A stretch of 64,000 bases of DNA from Roseospira navarrensis (GCF_009601025.1 NZ_WIVE01000001.1:186001-250000); one strand, 5' to 3'; counted from the first letter of the stretch, positions 40,546 to 50,070 are shown. The notes: a model not told the origin generated them from the letters alone. Made by a program: numbers and translations.

Positions 40546-42453
40546 ATGTTCGACCGCGCCACCGTGTCTCTCCGTTCCGTCCTGCTGGTGGGCGTTGTTG
40601 GGCTGGTCCTGACCTCCTCCGGGTCCATGCTGGCCCTCGGCCTGCTGTCCAGCCGGGAGTCGATCCAGGACCTCATGCTGCAGCGCTCGGCCACGGTACT
40701 ACACGGCATGACCGTGTGGCTGCGCGGCCAACTCCGGCCGCTGGAGTCGGCGGCCCGCAGCGCCCAGGCGATGGTGGAGGCCGATGCGCTCGACCTGACC
40801 GATGCGGCGGCGCTGGACCCGTATGTGCGCGGCCTGATGGCCGGGACGCCCCGGCTGGAGAGCCTGGCCGTCATCTTTCCGGATCACACCGGCCGCCGAT
40901 ACGGGCGGGACGGCACCGTGACGGCCGTGGACTGGCGCCACCGTCCGGCCGTCAGCGCGCTGGTCAGCGGCGTGCTGGACCGGGCCCGGCGGGGCGATGC
41001 CGCCGTGGCGTGGGGCCATCCGGTCTGGCGGGGCCGCACCGGGCAGGCGGCATTCAACATCCGCGCGCCGCTGATGCGGGACGGCGCGCCCGTGGCGGTG
41101 CTGCTGGCCATGATCGGGCTCGACCCCATCGCGCCCTCCCTGCCCGGGCTGCTGTCGGACGAGGGGCTGACCCCCTACATCCTGTACGGCCGCGATCAGG
41201 TGCTGGCGCATCCGCTCATGGACGGGTCGGCGAGCCTGTCCGCGCGCGCCCCGGACACCGGAACGGTGTCGGACCCGATCCCGAACACCATCTCCGATCC
41301 GGGGGACGGCGGGGGGCTGGGCCGGGGCGAGGGGCCGGCCCAGCCGCTTCCGGCGCTCGCCAGCTTTCCCGACCCCTATCTGGCCCCGCTGTGGACGGCC
41401 GAGCCCATGGACCTGCGCGGTCCCATCGATCTGGAGCCCGGGTGGGCGCAGGGGATCCATCTGGCCGACGTGGATGTGGTTCACACCCTGCGCCGGGTGG
41501 AGGGGGTGACGCCCGAGCCCATGCTGTTGGGCACCCACTTCACGACGACCGAGGGGGCGACGGCCTTCATCCGTCTGCAAACCGTGTTCTTCGCCGGTCT
41601 GGCGGTTCTGGGGGCCTCGGTGCTGGTCGCCCTGCTGGTGGCGCGCTGGATCGGGCGGCCGGTGCTGCGCTTCGCCCACCTGGCGCGTTCGGTCGCCGCC
41701 GGTGACCTCAGCGTCAGTGTCGCCGACGGCCGCTCCCGGATCCGGGAGTACCGCGAGGGCAACGAGGCCATCCGGGGCATGATCGAGGGCCTGCGCGAGC
41801 GCGAGCGGATCCGCAACCTGTTCGGCAAGTACGTGCCGGAGGCGGTGGCGCGGCGTCTGCTGACCGACCGGGGCGAGGCCCGCCCGGACGAGACCGAGGC
41901 CACCGTTCTGTTCGCCGATCTGGTGTCGTTCACCGCACTGACCCATGACCTGGGGCCCGAGCCCATGGTGCGGGTGCTGAACGCCTATTTCTCGGAGATG
42001 GTGGACATCCTGGAGCGGCATGGCGGTGTCGTCACCCAGTTCCAGGGCGACGCCATGCTGGTCGTGTTCAATCTGCCGGCCCGCCACCCGGACCACGCCG
42101 GCGCGGCCGTCGCCGCCGCCCAGGCCATGGTGGCGCGCCTGGATGCCGCGCCGGTGGAGGGGCACGCGCTGGCCTGCCGGATCGGCATCGGCACGGGCAT
42201 GGTGCTGGCCGGCGCCGTCGGGGCCCGCGACCGGCTGACCTACACCGTGCACGGGGACGCCGTGAATCTGGCGGCGCGCCTGGAGTTCATGAACAAGGCC
42301 ACGGGCACGCGCATCCTGGTCTCGGCCCGCACGGCCGCGCTTTCGCCGGACATCCCGTTCCTGTCGCTCGGGCCGCAGACGGTGCGCGGCCGCGCGGAGG
42401 CCGAGCATGTGTTCACCCCGGCGGAGGGCGGTCATGCCCAGGGGGCGGGATGA
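40546..42453 (+). CDS. Membrane-bound class III adenylate/guanylate cyclase with sensor and HAMP
   Basis: 635 residues. Transmembrane helices lie near 11-33 and 343-366, with a periplasmic sensor (about 35-340, Cache-like) between them. A HAMP linker follows (about 366-415), then a cyclase domain. The domain has F-A-D-L-V-S-F-T (D458, metal), Q-G-D-A-M-L (D502, metal) and the transition-state pair N574/R578 in N-L-A-A-R-L-E. The base-recognition lysine position is Gln498 and the aspartate/threonine position is Thr567. So catalysis looks possible, but the choice of ATP versus GTP is open. The stop overlaps the next gene by four bases. Confidence 0.87.
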   Translation: MFDRATVSLRSVLLVGVVGLVLTSSGSMLALGLLSSRESIQDLMLQRSATVLHGMTVWLRGQLRPLESAARSAQAMVEADALDLTDAAALDPYVRGLMAGTPRLESLAVIFPDHTGRRYGRDGTVTAVDWRHRPAVSALVSGVLDRARRGDAAVAWGHPVWRGRTGQAAFNIRAPLMRDGAPVAVLLAMIGLDPIAPSLPGLLSDEGLTPYILYGRDQVLAHPLMDGSASLSARAPDTGTVSDPIPNTISDPGDGGGLGRGEGPAQPLPALASFPDPYLAPLWTAEPMDLRGPIDLEPGWAQGIHLADVDVVHTLRRVEGVTPEPMLLGTHFTTTEGATAFIRLQTVFFAGLAVLGASVLVALLVARWIGRPVLRFAHLARSVAAGDLSVSVADGRSRIREYREGNEAIRGMIEGLRERERIRNLFGKYVPEAVARRLLTDRGEARPDETEATVLFADLVSFTALTHDLGPEPMVRVLNAYFSEMVDILERHGGVVTQFQGDAMLVVFNLPARHPDHAGAAVAAAQAMVARLDAAPVEGHALACRIGIGTGMVLAGAVGARDRLTYTVHGDAVNLAARLEFMNKATGTRILVSARTAALSPDIPFLSLGPQTVRGRAEAEHVFTPAEGGHAQGAG

Positions 42454-42917
42454 CCGGCGCGGTTGTCACCATCGGCTACCAAGGCAGCACGCCGGAGGCC
42501 GTGTTCGGGACGCTGCGGACCGAGGGTGTGCGAACGGTGATCGATGTGCGCGCCGTGCCCTGGTCGCGCCGGGCCGCGTTCACCAAGACCGCGCTGGCCG
42601 GGGCGGCGGCCAAGGCCGGGCTGCGGTATGTGCATCTGGCCGGGTTGGGCAATCCCGCCAAGACCGACCCCACCGGCGGTCCCGGCATGGCCGCGCATCT
42701 GGCGGGACCCGAAGGGCGGGCGGCTCTGGAGTCGGCGGCGGCGCTGATGGCCGAGGACGGCGGCCCGGTGGCGCTGCTGTGCCTGGAGCGGGATCCGATG
42801 CAGTGCCATCGCAGCGCGGTGGCGGCGGCTCTGGCCGCGCGCACCGGCGCGGCGGTTCGGCATCTCGTCGTGCCCCGCGGTGATCCGCGCCAGGGCGATC
42901 TGTTCGGGGATGGGTAG
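42450..42917 (+). CDS. DUF488 family protein
   Basis: 155-residue protein of the DUF488 group. It has the family start V-T-I-G-Y-Q-G-S-T near residues 6-14, V-I-D-V-R-A-V-P-W-S-R-R near 30-41, and the C-L-E-R-D-P-M-Q-C-H-R-S motif near 111-122. The function is not known; cysteines in that motif hint at metal or thiol chemistry. It starts in ATGA overlap with the cyclase gene, which suggests co-expression. Confidence 0.85.
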   Translation: MTGAVVTIGYQGSTPEAVFGTLRTEGVRTVIDVRAVPWSRRAAFTKTALAGAAAKAGLRYVHLAGLGNPAKTDPTGGPGMAAHLAGPEGRAALESAAALMAEDGGPVALLCLERDPMQCHRSAVAAALAARTGAAVRHLVVPRGDPRQGDLFGDG

Positions 42918-42920
42918 CCG

Positions 42921-42958
42921 GGGAGTCGCCCTCGGGAGTCGCCCTCGGGAGTCACCGC
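42921..42958. repeat. Tandem 13-bp repeats
   Basis: GGGAGTCGCCCTC occurs twice in tandem, followed by a degenerate third unit, between the convergent DUF488 gene and the next minus-strand gene. The third unit runs into that gene's stop region. Confidence 0.6.
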
Positions 42959-43491
42959 CCCAGAATGGCGTCGATCTCGCTCTGATCCATGGTGGTGCTG
43001 GCGCCGTGGATGATGGCGCTGGCCATGTCCATCAGGCGCTGCAGTGCGCGACTGGCGGTGCTGGCCTGGAGGGCGACCGCCTCGGTGTCGCCGTTGGCCA
43101 CCGAGTCCTGCATGGCGGCCACGGTGGACAGAGCCAGCGCGTCCATCTGGGCAATGGTGGCGTCGAACGGTTCGCGGTAGGCCGGCGGGCAGTGCTCATA
43201 GGCCTCGATGGCCAGATCCTTGTCGCGGAACGTGCTGCCCGCGAAATGGGCGGAATAGGTCTTGGGCTGCCACTCCGCGCACTCCTCGACCAGGTCCGGC
43301 ATGTCCGGGACCATGTCGAGCATCATGATGATCTCGTTGAAATGGTTGAGATAATCCGTCGCGAGCAGGGTGTCGGGGCTGATGTTCGTGCCCTGGACCC
43401 GGGCACGCAGGGCCTCGAACCCGGCCGGGTCGTCCCCCGCGCCGGATCCGGCGGCCGGGTCGTCCAGGTTTGAGGCACCGTGCTCCGACAT
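42952..43491 (-). CDS. Uncharacterised protein with CheY-docking-like C-terminal peptide
   Basis: 179 residues, soluble, mostly helical, no signal peptide. A disordered acidic N-terminus (about 1-35) is followed by helical segments (about 45-165). The extreme C-terminus reads M-D-Q-S-E-I-D-A-I-L-G-R, close to the CheY-binding peptide at the N-terminus of FliM (S-Q-A-E-I-D-A-L-L) and reminiscent of CheZ's C-terminal peptide. I do not recognise the main domain. Divergent from the phasin promoter. A role in chemotaxis is inference only. Confidence 0.75.
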   Translation of the reverse strand: MSEHGASNLDDPAAGSGAGDDPAGFEALRARVQGTNISPDTLLATDYLNHFNEIIMMLDMVPDMPDLVEECAEWQPKTYSAHFAGSTFRDKDLAIEAYEHCPPAYREPFDATIAQMDALALSTVAAMQDSVANGDTEAVALQASTASRALQRLMDMASAIIHGASTTMDQSEIDAILGR

Positions 43492-43593
43492 CCGCTGCGC
43501 CCCCGCCCTTCTGCCGCGAACCCACCGTCACAGACTAGCATCATGATCGCGCCGATAGAAAGGCCGGGGTATGCGTGCGCCTGGCGCCGATTT

Positions 43594-43608
43594 TTGTGCA
43601 GTGCACAA
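43594..43608 (+). promoter_or_regulatory. Perfect palindrome upstream of the phasin promoter
   Basis: TTGTGCAGTGCACAA has seven-base perfect arms around one G and lies nine bases before the -35 hexamer. TGCA-rich sites of this kind are targets of the PHA regulator PhaR in alphaproteobacteria, so PhaR binding is a fair inference. Confidence 0.55.
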
Positions 43609-43616
43609 TTTCCCCG

Positions 43617-43644
43617 TTGACACGGAGCCGAAACAGCGTAAATT
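43617..43644 (+). promoter_or_regulatory. Strong sigma-70-type promoter for the phasin gene
   Basis: TTGACA at 43617 and TAAATT at 43639 are 16 bases apart. This is the best consensus promoter in the window and fits a highly expressed granule protein. It leaves a leader of about 135 bases. Confidence 0.7.
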
Positions 43645-43785
43645 GAGGGTCATACCGCAGTGCAGCATAAACCCCGATGGGGCCCATCGGCGGCAGGCTG
43701 CCCGGCCCACGTATCGCGAGAACGCCCGTCGGAGCGGGCAGACCGACTGTTCTCACCGACCACCGATATCAAGGAAGGCCAAGCC

Positions 43786-44133
43786 ATGATCCGCACCTAC
43801 GAAGATCTCATCAAGCTGAACAAGGACACCATCGAGGCCGCCACCAGCGCCACCCAGGTCCTGGCCAAGGGCTTCGAGGACATCAGCAAGGAGGCCGTCG
43901 CCTTCTCGTCCAAGTCCATGGACGGCGCCGTGGCCGCCAGCAAGCAGCTCGGTGCCTGCAAGACCCCGGCCGACTTCACCAACGTGCAGACCAAGCTGGT
44001 GAAGGACAACTGGGACGCCGCGGTTGCCCAGTCCAAGAAGATGGTCGAGCTGTCCAACGGTGTCCTGAAGAGCGCCATGGAGCCGATGCAGGTCCAGACC
44101 AAGGCCGTGCTCGAAGGCTTCGCCCGCGCCTGA
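43786..44133 (+). CDS. Phasin family protein
   Basis: 115-residue helical, amphipathic protein coating polyhydroxyalkanoate granules. It shows the phasin pattern of long helices, with Y-E-D-L-I-K-L-N-K-D-T-I-E-A near residues 5-18 and a conserved K-T-P-A-D-F segment near 70. The start at 43786 follows AAGGAAGG. The gene is monocistronic, with a promoter and operator upstream and a strong terminator 44 bases downstream. No PHA synthase is in the window. Confidence 0.93.
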   Translation: MIRTYEDLIKLNKDTIEAATSATQVLAKGFEDISKEAVAFSSKSMDGAVAASKQLGACKTPADFTNVQTKLVKDNWDAAVAQSKKMVELSNGVLKSAMEPMQVQTKAVLEGFARA

Positions 44134-44176
44134 CCGGCGCCGGCCGGCGCCGCATCGCGGCGCGCCATGACCCCCG

Positions 44177-44208
44177 AAAGCCCCGCGCCTCCCGGCGCGG
44201 GGCTTTTT
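44177..44208 (+). terminator. Intrinsic terminator after the phasin gene
   Basis: AAAGCCCCGCGCC and GGCGCGGGGCTTT form a 13-base stem with a four-base loop, followed by T-rich sequence. This is a strong rho-independent terminator. Confidence 0.92.
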
Positions 44209-44211
44209 GCG

Positions 44212-44526
44212 TCAGGGGCGGGCAAAAACGGGGGCCCGCGTCTGTTCGATCGAGGCGCGCAAATAAGGGTTTCTCACCGCGTCTGGCATGACGAGGTCGA
44301 CCGGGCGCTCCAGAACCTGACTCAACGCCGTCTGCAAGGCGAAATACTCGGTGAGGGTCGGGACAGCGCCGTCCTTGAATGCCACCAGGAAATCGATGTC
44401 GCTGCGGACCGGATCCCAATCGGGTCCGCCCCGCCCGGCTGACCCGAACACCTCAAGGCAAGCCACGCCATATCGCCGGCACAGCGCGGCAAGGGCCTCG
44501 CGTTTCTCGGCGATTTCGGCGGTCAT
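44212..44526 (-). CDS. Minimal nucleotidyltransferase (MNT, antitoxin-type)
   Basis: 104 residues with the MNT signature G-S-A-G-R-G (about 28-33) and S-D-I-D-F (about 41-45) for nucleotide and metal binding. MNT proteins are normally paired with a HEPN toxin and act as its adenylylating antitoxin. No HEPN gene is next to it: a terminator lies on one side and the MITE-like element on the other. The start at 44526 gives the family N-terminus. It appears to be an orphan. Confidence 0.8.
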   Translation of the reverse strand: MTAEIAEKREALAALCRRYGVACLEVFGSAGRGGPDWDPVRSDIDFLVAFKDGAVPTLTEYFALQTALSQVLERPVDLVMPDAVRNPYLRASIEQTRAPVFARP

Positions 44527-44601
44527 GGGGTCCGCGTCTTCCGATGAAAGACTGGAGTTCGACGTCCAAGCCCAGCATAGGGTGTGGCTGTTGGCCTCAC
44601 C

Positions 44602-44821
44602 CCAGGGCAACAGGGTCAGGTTGACAGGATCGCTCCTTCAGACCTTTGCAAAGGGTCGGAGACCCGCGCTCCAGATCCTTCAGCCGCTTCGCGGCTTCAG
44701 GATGACATTCTATAGGACTGGGTCGTCATCCCGAGCGAGCGAAGCGAGACGAGGGATCTCGAGAGGCCTGCTCTGACGGCGCGGAAAGCGCCCTCATGTT
44801 GACCTGAGCCGGTTTCCCTGG
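44602..44821. mobile_element. MITE-like element, copy 2, inserted next to lepA
   Basis: Second copy of the 219-bp element at 4792. Ends are imperfect inverted repeats (CCAGGGCAACAGGGTCAGGT against ACCTGAGCCGGTTTCCCTGG). The nine bases CCTCACCCC flank it on both sides (44595-44603 and 44823-44831), as expected of a target-site duplication. The right-hand copy contains the lepA stop codon. No coding capacity. Confidence 0.8.
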
Positions 44822-44824
44822 ACC

Positions 44825-46627
44825 TCACCCCTCCTTCATGCGGAGGGCTTCGATGAAGGCGGACTGCGGGATTTCCACCTTGCCGAACTGGCGCATCTTC
44901 TTCTTGCCCTCTTTCTGCTTCTCCAGCAGCTTGCGTTTCCGGCTGACGTCGCCGCCGTAGCACTTGGCGGTCACGTCCTTGCGCATGGCCGAGATCGTCT
45001 CGCGCGCGATCACCCGCCCGCCGATGGCGGCCTGGAGCGGGATCTTGAACATGTGGCGCGGGATCAGGTCCTTCAGTCGCTCGCAGATCTGGCGGCCCCG
45101 GAAATCGGCCTGGGTGCGGTGGGCGACGAACGCCAGCGCGTCCACCGGCTCGTTGTTGACCAGGATCGACACCTTCACGAGATCGGACTCGGTATACTCG
45201 TCCATGTCGTAGTCGAAGCTGGCGTAGCCCCGCGAGATGGACTTCAGCCGGTCGTAGAAATCGAACACGATTTCGTTCAGCGGCAGCTTGTAGACCGCCA
45301 TGGCCCGCGCCCCCGCATAGGTCAGGTCCAACTGGATGCCGCGCCGTTCCGTGCACAGCTTCAGGACCGGGCCCAGGTACTCGTCGGGGACGATGATGGT
45401 GGCCTTGACCCAGGGTTCCTCGATGCTGTCGATCAGCACCGGGTCCGGCATGTCGGCCGGGTTGTGCAGTTCCAGATACTCGCCGTTGGTCAGGTGCATT
45501 TTATAGACCACGCTGGGGGCGGTCGTAATCAGGTCCAGGTCGAACTCGCGGGTCAGGCGCTCCTGGATGATCTCCATGTGCAGCAGACCCAGGAAGCCGC
45601 AGCGGAAGCCGAATCCCAGCGCCGCCGAGGTTTCCATCTGGAACTCGAAACTGGCGTCGTTCAGCCGCAGCTTGGCCAGGCTGTCGCGCAGGGTCTCGAA
45701 GTCCGAGGTATCGACCGGGAACAGCCCGCACCAGACCACCGGCACCGACGGGCGGAAGCCCGGCAGCGGGGTTTCGCACGGCTTGCGGTCGTCGGTGAGC
45801 GTGTCGCCCACCTGGGTGTCGGCCACCGACTTGATGCCGGCCATGATGAAGCCCATTTCGCCGGCCGACAGGCTTTCGGTCTCCACCAGCTTGGGCGTGA
45901 ACATGCCCACCTTGTCGATCGGGTGCACGGCCTCGGTGCGCATCATGCGCATCTTCATGCCCTTGCGGAAGGTGCCGTCGATCACCCGCACCAGCGTGAT
46001 GACACCCAGATAGGGGTCGTACCAACTGTCCACCAGCAGGGCCTTGGGCGGGTTGTCCACCTCGCCCTGCGGCGGCGGCAGGCGCTTGACCAGGGCTTCC
46101 AGCACCTCCGGCACACCCTGGCCGGTCTTGGCGGAGATCATCAGCGCGTCCGAGGCGTCGATGCCGATGACGTCCTCGATCTGCTCCTTGATGCGCTCGG
46201 GTTCGGCGGCCGGAAGGTCGATCTTGTTGAGGACGGGCACGATCTCCAGGTCGTTCTCCAGCGCCAGATAGACGTTGGCGAGCGTCTGCGCCTCCACTCC
46301 CTGCGAGGCGTCAACGACCAGAAGCGCGCCCTCGCAGGCGGCCAGCGAGCGCGAGACCTCGTACGAGAAGTCCACGTGCCCCGGCGTGTCCATCAGGTTG
46401 ATGGCATAGGTCTGGCCGTCGGCCGCCTGCCAGGTCAGGCGCACGGTCTGCGCCTTGATGGTGATGCCGCGCTCGCGCTCGATGTCCATGCTGTCGAGCA
46501 CCTGTTCCTTCATCTCGCGGTCGTCCAGCCCACCGCACATCTGGATCATGCGGTCGGCCAGTGTGGACTTGCCGTGATCGATGTGCGCGATGATGGCGAA
46601 GTTGCGGATATGGGACAGGTCGGTCAT
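44825..46627 (-). CDS. lepA: Elongation factor 4
   Basis: Ribosome-associated GTPase that back-translocates or assists 30S assembly, 600 residues, the usual length. The G1 motif is in A-H-I-D-H-G-K-S-T (near 13-21), G3 in D-T-P-G-H, and G4 in N-K-I-D. Domain II and the LepA-specific C-terminal domain ([15 protein letters not shown]) are present. The ATG at 46627 begins [10 protein letters not shown]. The MITE-like element begins next to its stop. Confidence 0.96.
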   Translation of the reverse strand: MTDLSHIRNFAIIAHIDHGKSTLADRMIQMCGGLDDREMKEQVLDSMDIERERGITIKAQTVRLTWQAADGQTYAINLMDTPGHVDFSYEVSRSLAACEGALLVVDASQGVEAQTLANVYLALENDLEIVPVLNKIDLPAAEPERIKEQIEDVIGIDASDALMISAKTGQGVPEVLEALVKRLPPPQGEVDNPPKALLVDSWYDPYLGVITLVRVIDGTFRKGMKMRMMRTEAVHPIDKVGMFTPKLVETESLSAGEMGFIMAGIKSVADTQVGDTLTDDRKPCETPLPGFRPSVPVVWCGLFPVDTSDFETLRDSLAKLRLNDASFEFQMETSAALGFGFRCGFLGLLHMEIIQERLTREFDLDLITTAPSVVYKMHLTNGEYLELHNPADMPDPVLIDSIEEPWVKATIIVPDEYLGPVLKLCTERRGIQLDLTYAGARAMAVYKLPLNEIVFDFYDRLKSISRGYASFDYDMDEYTESDLVKVSILVNNEPVDALAFVAHRTQADFRGRQICERLKDLIPRHMFKIPLQAAIGGRVIARETISAMRKDVTAKCYGGDVSRKRKLLEKQKEGKKKMRQFGKVEIPQSAFIEALRMKEG

Positions 46628-46755
46628 GAAGGTCCCCGTCGGGTGTCTGGATGCCCGCTGGTATAGGGGCAATCCGGTCCCGGTTCAACACGCGCCACAT
46701 CACCCCTTCGCCCCGCTGAAGGGCGAAGCCGCGTCCAACCCGGTTCAACGCGGGA

Positions 46756-49137
46756 TCAGGCGATGCTGCTCAGGCGCTGCAGGGCCGGGACGTTGATCTC
46801 GTGCTCTTCGTCGAATTCGATGTGCACGCCCTTGGGTGAGACGTCCACGATGCGGCCGGGCCAGCGGTAGGGGGTCGAGGGCACGTCGATGGTCAGGTGC
46901 CCGCCGACCTGGGCGCCCGCCAGCGACTGCAGCCGCGCCCCGCTGCGGGAGATGTCGAGCAGCACGGCGTTTTCCCCGCGCCCCCCGGCATCGGTCGCCA
47001 CATGCACGGCCAGTTCGAAGCGCTCGTGCCGGCGTCGGTCGGTGTCCGCCGTGGATGTGCGCACCAGCCGCGTGACGGTGGTGCCGAACTCCAGCACGGC
47101 CTCGTTGAGGGTGCGGGAGGTGTCCTCGACCGTATCGGCCGAGGCCTTGGCGCTGTTGGCCTCGTCGGCGACGGTGCCGATCAGGCGCGCCACCTCGCGG
47201 GTCGCGTCGGTGCTTTCCTGGACGTTCTGGGCGATCTCGTGAGTCGCGCCCATCTGCTGTTCCACCGCCGCCGACACCGTCTGGGTGATGGCGTTCATCT
47301 GCTCGATGGTGGAGCCGACACCGTTGATGGCCTCGGCCGCCTGCCGCGAGACCGCCTGGATCTGCGCCACCCGCTTCTGGATGTCGGCGGTGGACGAGGC
47401 CGTCTGCTGGGCCAGCGACTTCACCTCGCTCGCGACCACGGCGAAGCCCTTGCCGGCATCGCCGGCGCGCGCGGCCTCGATGGTGGCGTTCAGGGCGAGC
47501 AGGTTGGTCTGGTCCGCGATCTCGCCGATCAGCCCGACCACCTCGCCGATGCTGTCGCCGACCTCGCTGAGCTGCGCCACCACGGATTGGGTTTCGCGCG
47601 CCCGCTCCACCGTGGTGTTGGCGATGGCGGTGGATTCGGCCACCTGCCGGCCGATCTCCTGGATCGAGGCCGCCAGTTGCTCCGCCGCCGAGGCGACGGT
47701 CTGGGCGTTGGCCAGGGCTTGTTGGGTTGCGCCCGCCACCGTGGTGGCGTTGTCCGACACGCGGTCCGACGACGCCTTCAGGTTCTCGGCGTCCTGGGTC
47801 AGGCTTTCCGCCAGACGGCCGACCGCCGCCAGCGCCTCGCGACTGGAGGTATCGATGGTGTCGGCCATCTTCTGCAGGGCCTCGCGCCGGGCGGCCGCGT
47901 TGCGCTCTTCGGTCGCCGCCTGCTCGGCCCGCATCGCCTGGCGTTCACGCGCGCCGGCCTGGAAGTGGAGCAGGGCCTTGGCGAGCAGGCCGATCTCGTC
48001 CCGGCGCTCCTGCCCGCTGATGGCGATGTCCATGTCGCCTTCCGCCAGCGCGTGCATCTCGCCGGTGGTCCGGATCAGCGGCCGGGCGACGGCCACATGC
48101 GCGAACACGGCGGCCCCGGCCAGGACCACGACCGCGAAGGCGACCATGCCCAGGTCGAACCAGAGCTTGCCCAGGGCCGCGTCGATCTCGGCCGTAATCT
48201 CCTGGTCCGCGCCGGCCGCGATGGCGGCGCCGGCGGTCTGCACGGCGGCGATGGTCTCGTTGGCGACGGCGATCCACTCCGCCGCCTCGACCGGGTAGGC
48301 GCCGAAGCTCGACGCGGCCGCGTAGACCGAGCCGCGGGTGTCCGCGTAGGCGCCGGTGAACACGGCCCGGGCGGTGTCCACGGCGGCGGCCAGGTCGCCG
48401 GACAGGCGTTCGCTGCGGCGCAGGGCCGAGGTCCAGGCGTTGTCCATGACGCCATCGAACCCGAAATTCGTGGCCTGAAGGTCTCGCGTCAGCAGGCCCT
48501 TTTCCCCGATCACGCGGGCCAGCAGGATCTTTTGCCGGTCCGCGTATTCGGAGACCCGCCACATGTCGGTGCGCAACTCGTACAGGCTCAGCAGTCGGGG
48601 CGACACGATCTCCGGCAGCAGGCCCTCCAGCGCCAGGGTCAGGTCGGCGACCGCCATGGTCAGGGCGTTCATGGCGGGGACCCACTCGTCGTCCAGCGCG
48701 CTGAAGGAATCGATGGATCGGGTCTCGAACACCCGGTCCAATTCCGCGCGGTGCAGGGCGATCGGCTCCAGGCGCGCGGTGACCGCGTCCATGTCGTCGT
48801 GCAGGGTCTCGTGATCCAGACGTTCGAGCGTCTCAAGGCCCGCCTGCAGGTGCGCCATGGCCTCCGCCCGGGCGGCTCGCGCCCGTTCGATGCTGTCCTC
48901 GACCGGGCCATCGGGTTGGCGGATCACCCGGGCCGAGGCGCCGCGCTCCCACGCCAGGCTCTCGGCCGCGTCGATCAGGGCCTGGGCCGCCTGGTTGGTG
49001 GTTTCCACGTGGCGCTGGGCCTGCAGGGCCTGCCAGGCCTGGTACCCGTTGAGGGACGCCTCGGCGATCAGGCCGAGGCCCAGGACGCCGACGATCGCCC
49101 CGATCTTGTGGGCCAAAGACAACCGTATCATGTGCAT
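46756..49137 (-). CDS. Methyl-accepting chemotaxis protein with C-terminal PilZ domain
   Basis: 793 residues. Membrane helices lie near 8-27 and 333-357, with a periplasmic helical sensor between them and HAMP near 350-405. The cytoplasmic signalling domain has the hairpin tip [20 protein letters not shown]. After about residue 700 a PilZ domain follows, with R702-x3-R706 and D728-x-S-x-x-G, the c-di-GMP-binding residues. So chemotaxis signalling may respond to c-di-GMP. Domain order resembles Azospirillum Tlp1. The start is 49137 or 49131. Confidence 0.92.
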   Translation of the reverse strand: MHMIRLSLAHKIGAIVGVLGLGLIAEASLNGYQAWQALQAQRHVETTNQAAQALIDAAESLAWERGASARVIRQPDGPVEDSIERARAARAEAMAHLQAGLETLERLDHETLHDDMDAVTARLEPIALHRAELDRVFETRSIDSFSALDDEWVPAMNALTMAVADLTLALEGLLPEIVSPRLLSLYELRTDMWRVSEYADRQKILLARVIGEKGLLTRDLQATNFGFDGVMDNAWTSALRRSERLSGDLAAAVDTARAVFTGAYADTRGSVYAAASSFGAYPVEAAEWIAVANETIAAVQTAGAAIAAGADQEITAEIDAALGKLWFDLGMVAFAVVVLAGAAVFAHVAVARPLIRTTGEMHALAEGDMDIAISGQERRDEIGLLAKALLHFQAGARERQAMRAEQAATEERNAAARREALQKMADTIDTSSREALAAVGRLAESLTQDAENLKASSDRVSDNATTVAGATQQALANAQTVASAAEQLAASIQEIGRQVAESTAIANTTVERARETQSVVAQLSEVGDSIGEVVGLIGEIADQTNLLALNATIEAARAGDAGKGFAVVASEVKSLAQQTASSTADIQKRVAQIQAVSRQAAEAINGVGSTIEQMNAITQTVSAAVEQQMGATHEIAQNVQESTDATREVARLIGTVADEANSAKASADTVEDTSRTLNEAVLEFGTTVTRLVRTSTADTDRRRHERFELAVHVATDAGGRGENAVLLDISRSGARLQSLAGAQVGGHLTIDVPSTPYRWPGRIVDVSPKGVHIEFDEEHEINVPALQRLSSIA

Positions 49138-49243
49138 GCTCTTAAGTGTTCAGGCCCGAAGGGGCGACGACGGTGGGACCGATTCCCGAGTCCGGACCTG
49201 GAACCGGCGCGCCCCGCAACAGAATTTCGAGGAACACCTCCAT

Positions 49244-49273
49244 GTTGTAAGGATATTGTTGCCAGTCCGTCAA
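49244..49273 (-). promoter_or_regulatory. Candidate promoter for the PilZ chemoreceptor gene
   Basis: On the minus strand TTGACG (49273-49268) and TACAAC (49249-49244) are 18 bases apart, about 105 bases before the start. Consensus fit is moderate. No FliA-type (sigma-28) element is evident. Confidence 0.4.
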
Positions 49274-49323
49274 TACGCCGGATCGGCTATGACGTGTGGG
49301 CCGTGCTGCGGGGTCTGTTTCCG

Positions 49324-49977
49324 TTATTTGCGATAGCGCTCCACAACCCAGGGCTCTTGATGCGCGTCGGCGATCCATTCGCCCATGGCCGGCAGATCAT
49401 AGATCGCCTGGACGTACCGGGCCGAAATGTCGTCCAGGGGCACGCCGTAGGTGCGGAAGCGCGTGGCCACCGGCGCGAACATGGCGTCCACGTTGGTGAA
49501 CCGCCCGAACAGGAACGGCCCGCCGGCCCGGTGGTGGGACCGGCAGTCCTGCCACAGCGCGCAGATGCGGTCGATGTCGCGCTGGACGGCCGCCGGGATC
49601 GGCCCGGGGTCCAGGGTTTCGCGCACGTTCATGGGCATGGCCTCGCGCAGGGCGGCGAAGCCGGCGTGCATCTCGCAGGCGACCGTGCGGGCGAACGCGC
49701 GGGAGGCCCGGCTGTCCGGCCACAGGCCGGCCTCGGGATGGCGCTCGGCGATGTATTCCAGGATCGACAGGGACTCCCACAGGGTCAGCGTCCCGTCGTG
49801 CAGCACGGGCACCAGACCGGCGGGCGAGTGGCGCAGAATGCGGCCGTGCGTCTCGGGCTGGTCAAGGGCGATGACCTCCTCTCGGAAGGGAATCCCCGCC
49901 ACCCGCATCGCCAGCCAGGGGCGCAGGGACCACGACGAATAGGCTTTGTTGCCGATGACCAGGGTCAACTCGGACAT
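49324..49977 (-). CDS. Glutathione S-transferase family protein (YfcF-like)
   Basis: 217 residues with a thioredoxin-like N-terminal domain (about 1-80) beginning L-V-I-G-N-K-A-Y-S-S-W-S-L-R-P-W, the signature of the YfcF/maleylacetoacetate-isomerase-like branch, and an all-helical C-terminal domain. The glutathione-binding E-S-L-S-I block lies near 68-72. It probably acts in detoxification. It is in the same direction as the chemoreceptor gene. Confidence 0.87.
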   Translation of the reverse strand: MSELTLVIGNKAYSSWSLRPWLAMRVAGIPFREEVIALDQPETHGRILRHSPAGLVPVLHDGTLTLWESLSILEYIAERHPEAGLWPDSRASRAFARTVACEMHAGFAALREAMPMNVRETLDPGPIPAAVQRDIDRICALWQDCRSHHRAGGPFLFGRFTNVDAMFAPVATRFRTYGVPLDDISARYVQAIYDLPAMGEWIADAHQEPWVVERYRK

Positions 49978-50070
49978 GGGAGAGGCTCCAGTTGGTGACC
50001 GTCCGCGTGCACGCGCGCCGGGGGCCCCGGCGGAGCGGACCGATGAACGGGGCCAGTCTATCGCATGTCG

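Noticed and set aside
44218-44610. Longer N-terminus for the MNT gene from 44610
   Set aside because: The added residues have no family similarity and run into the MITE-like element.
46897-49998. A plus-strand open frame of 1033 codons opposite the chemoreceptor gene
   Set aside because: It is the shadow of the real minus-strand gene. The minus strand has all chemoreceptor and PilZ motifs, while the plus-strand protein has no recognisable domain and is Arg/Gly/His-rich.
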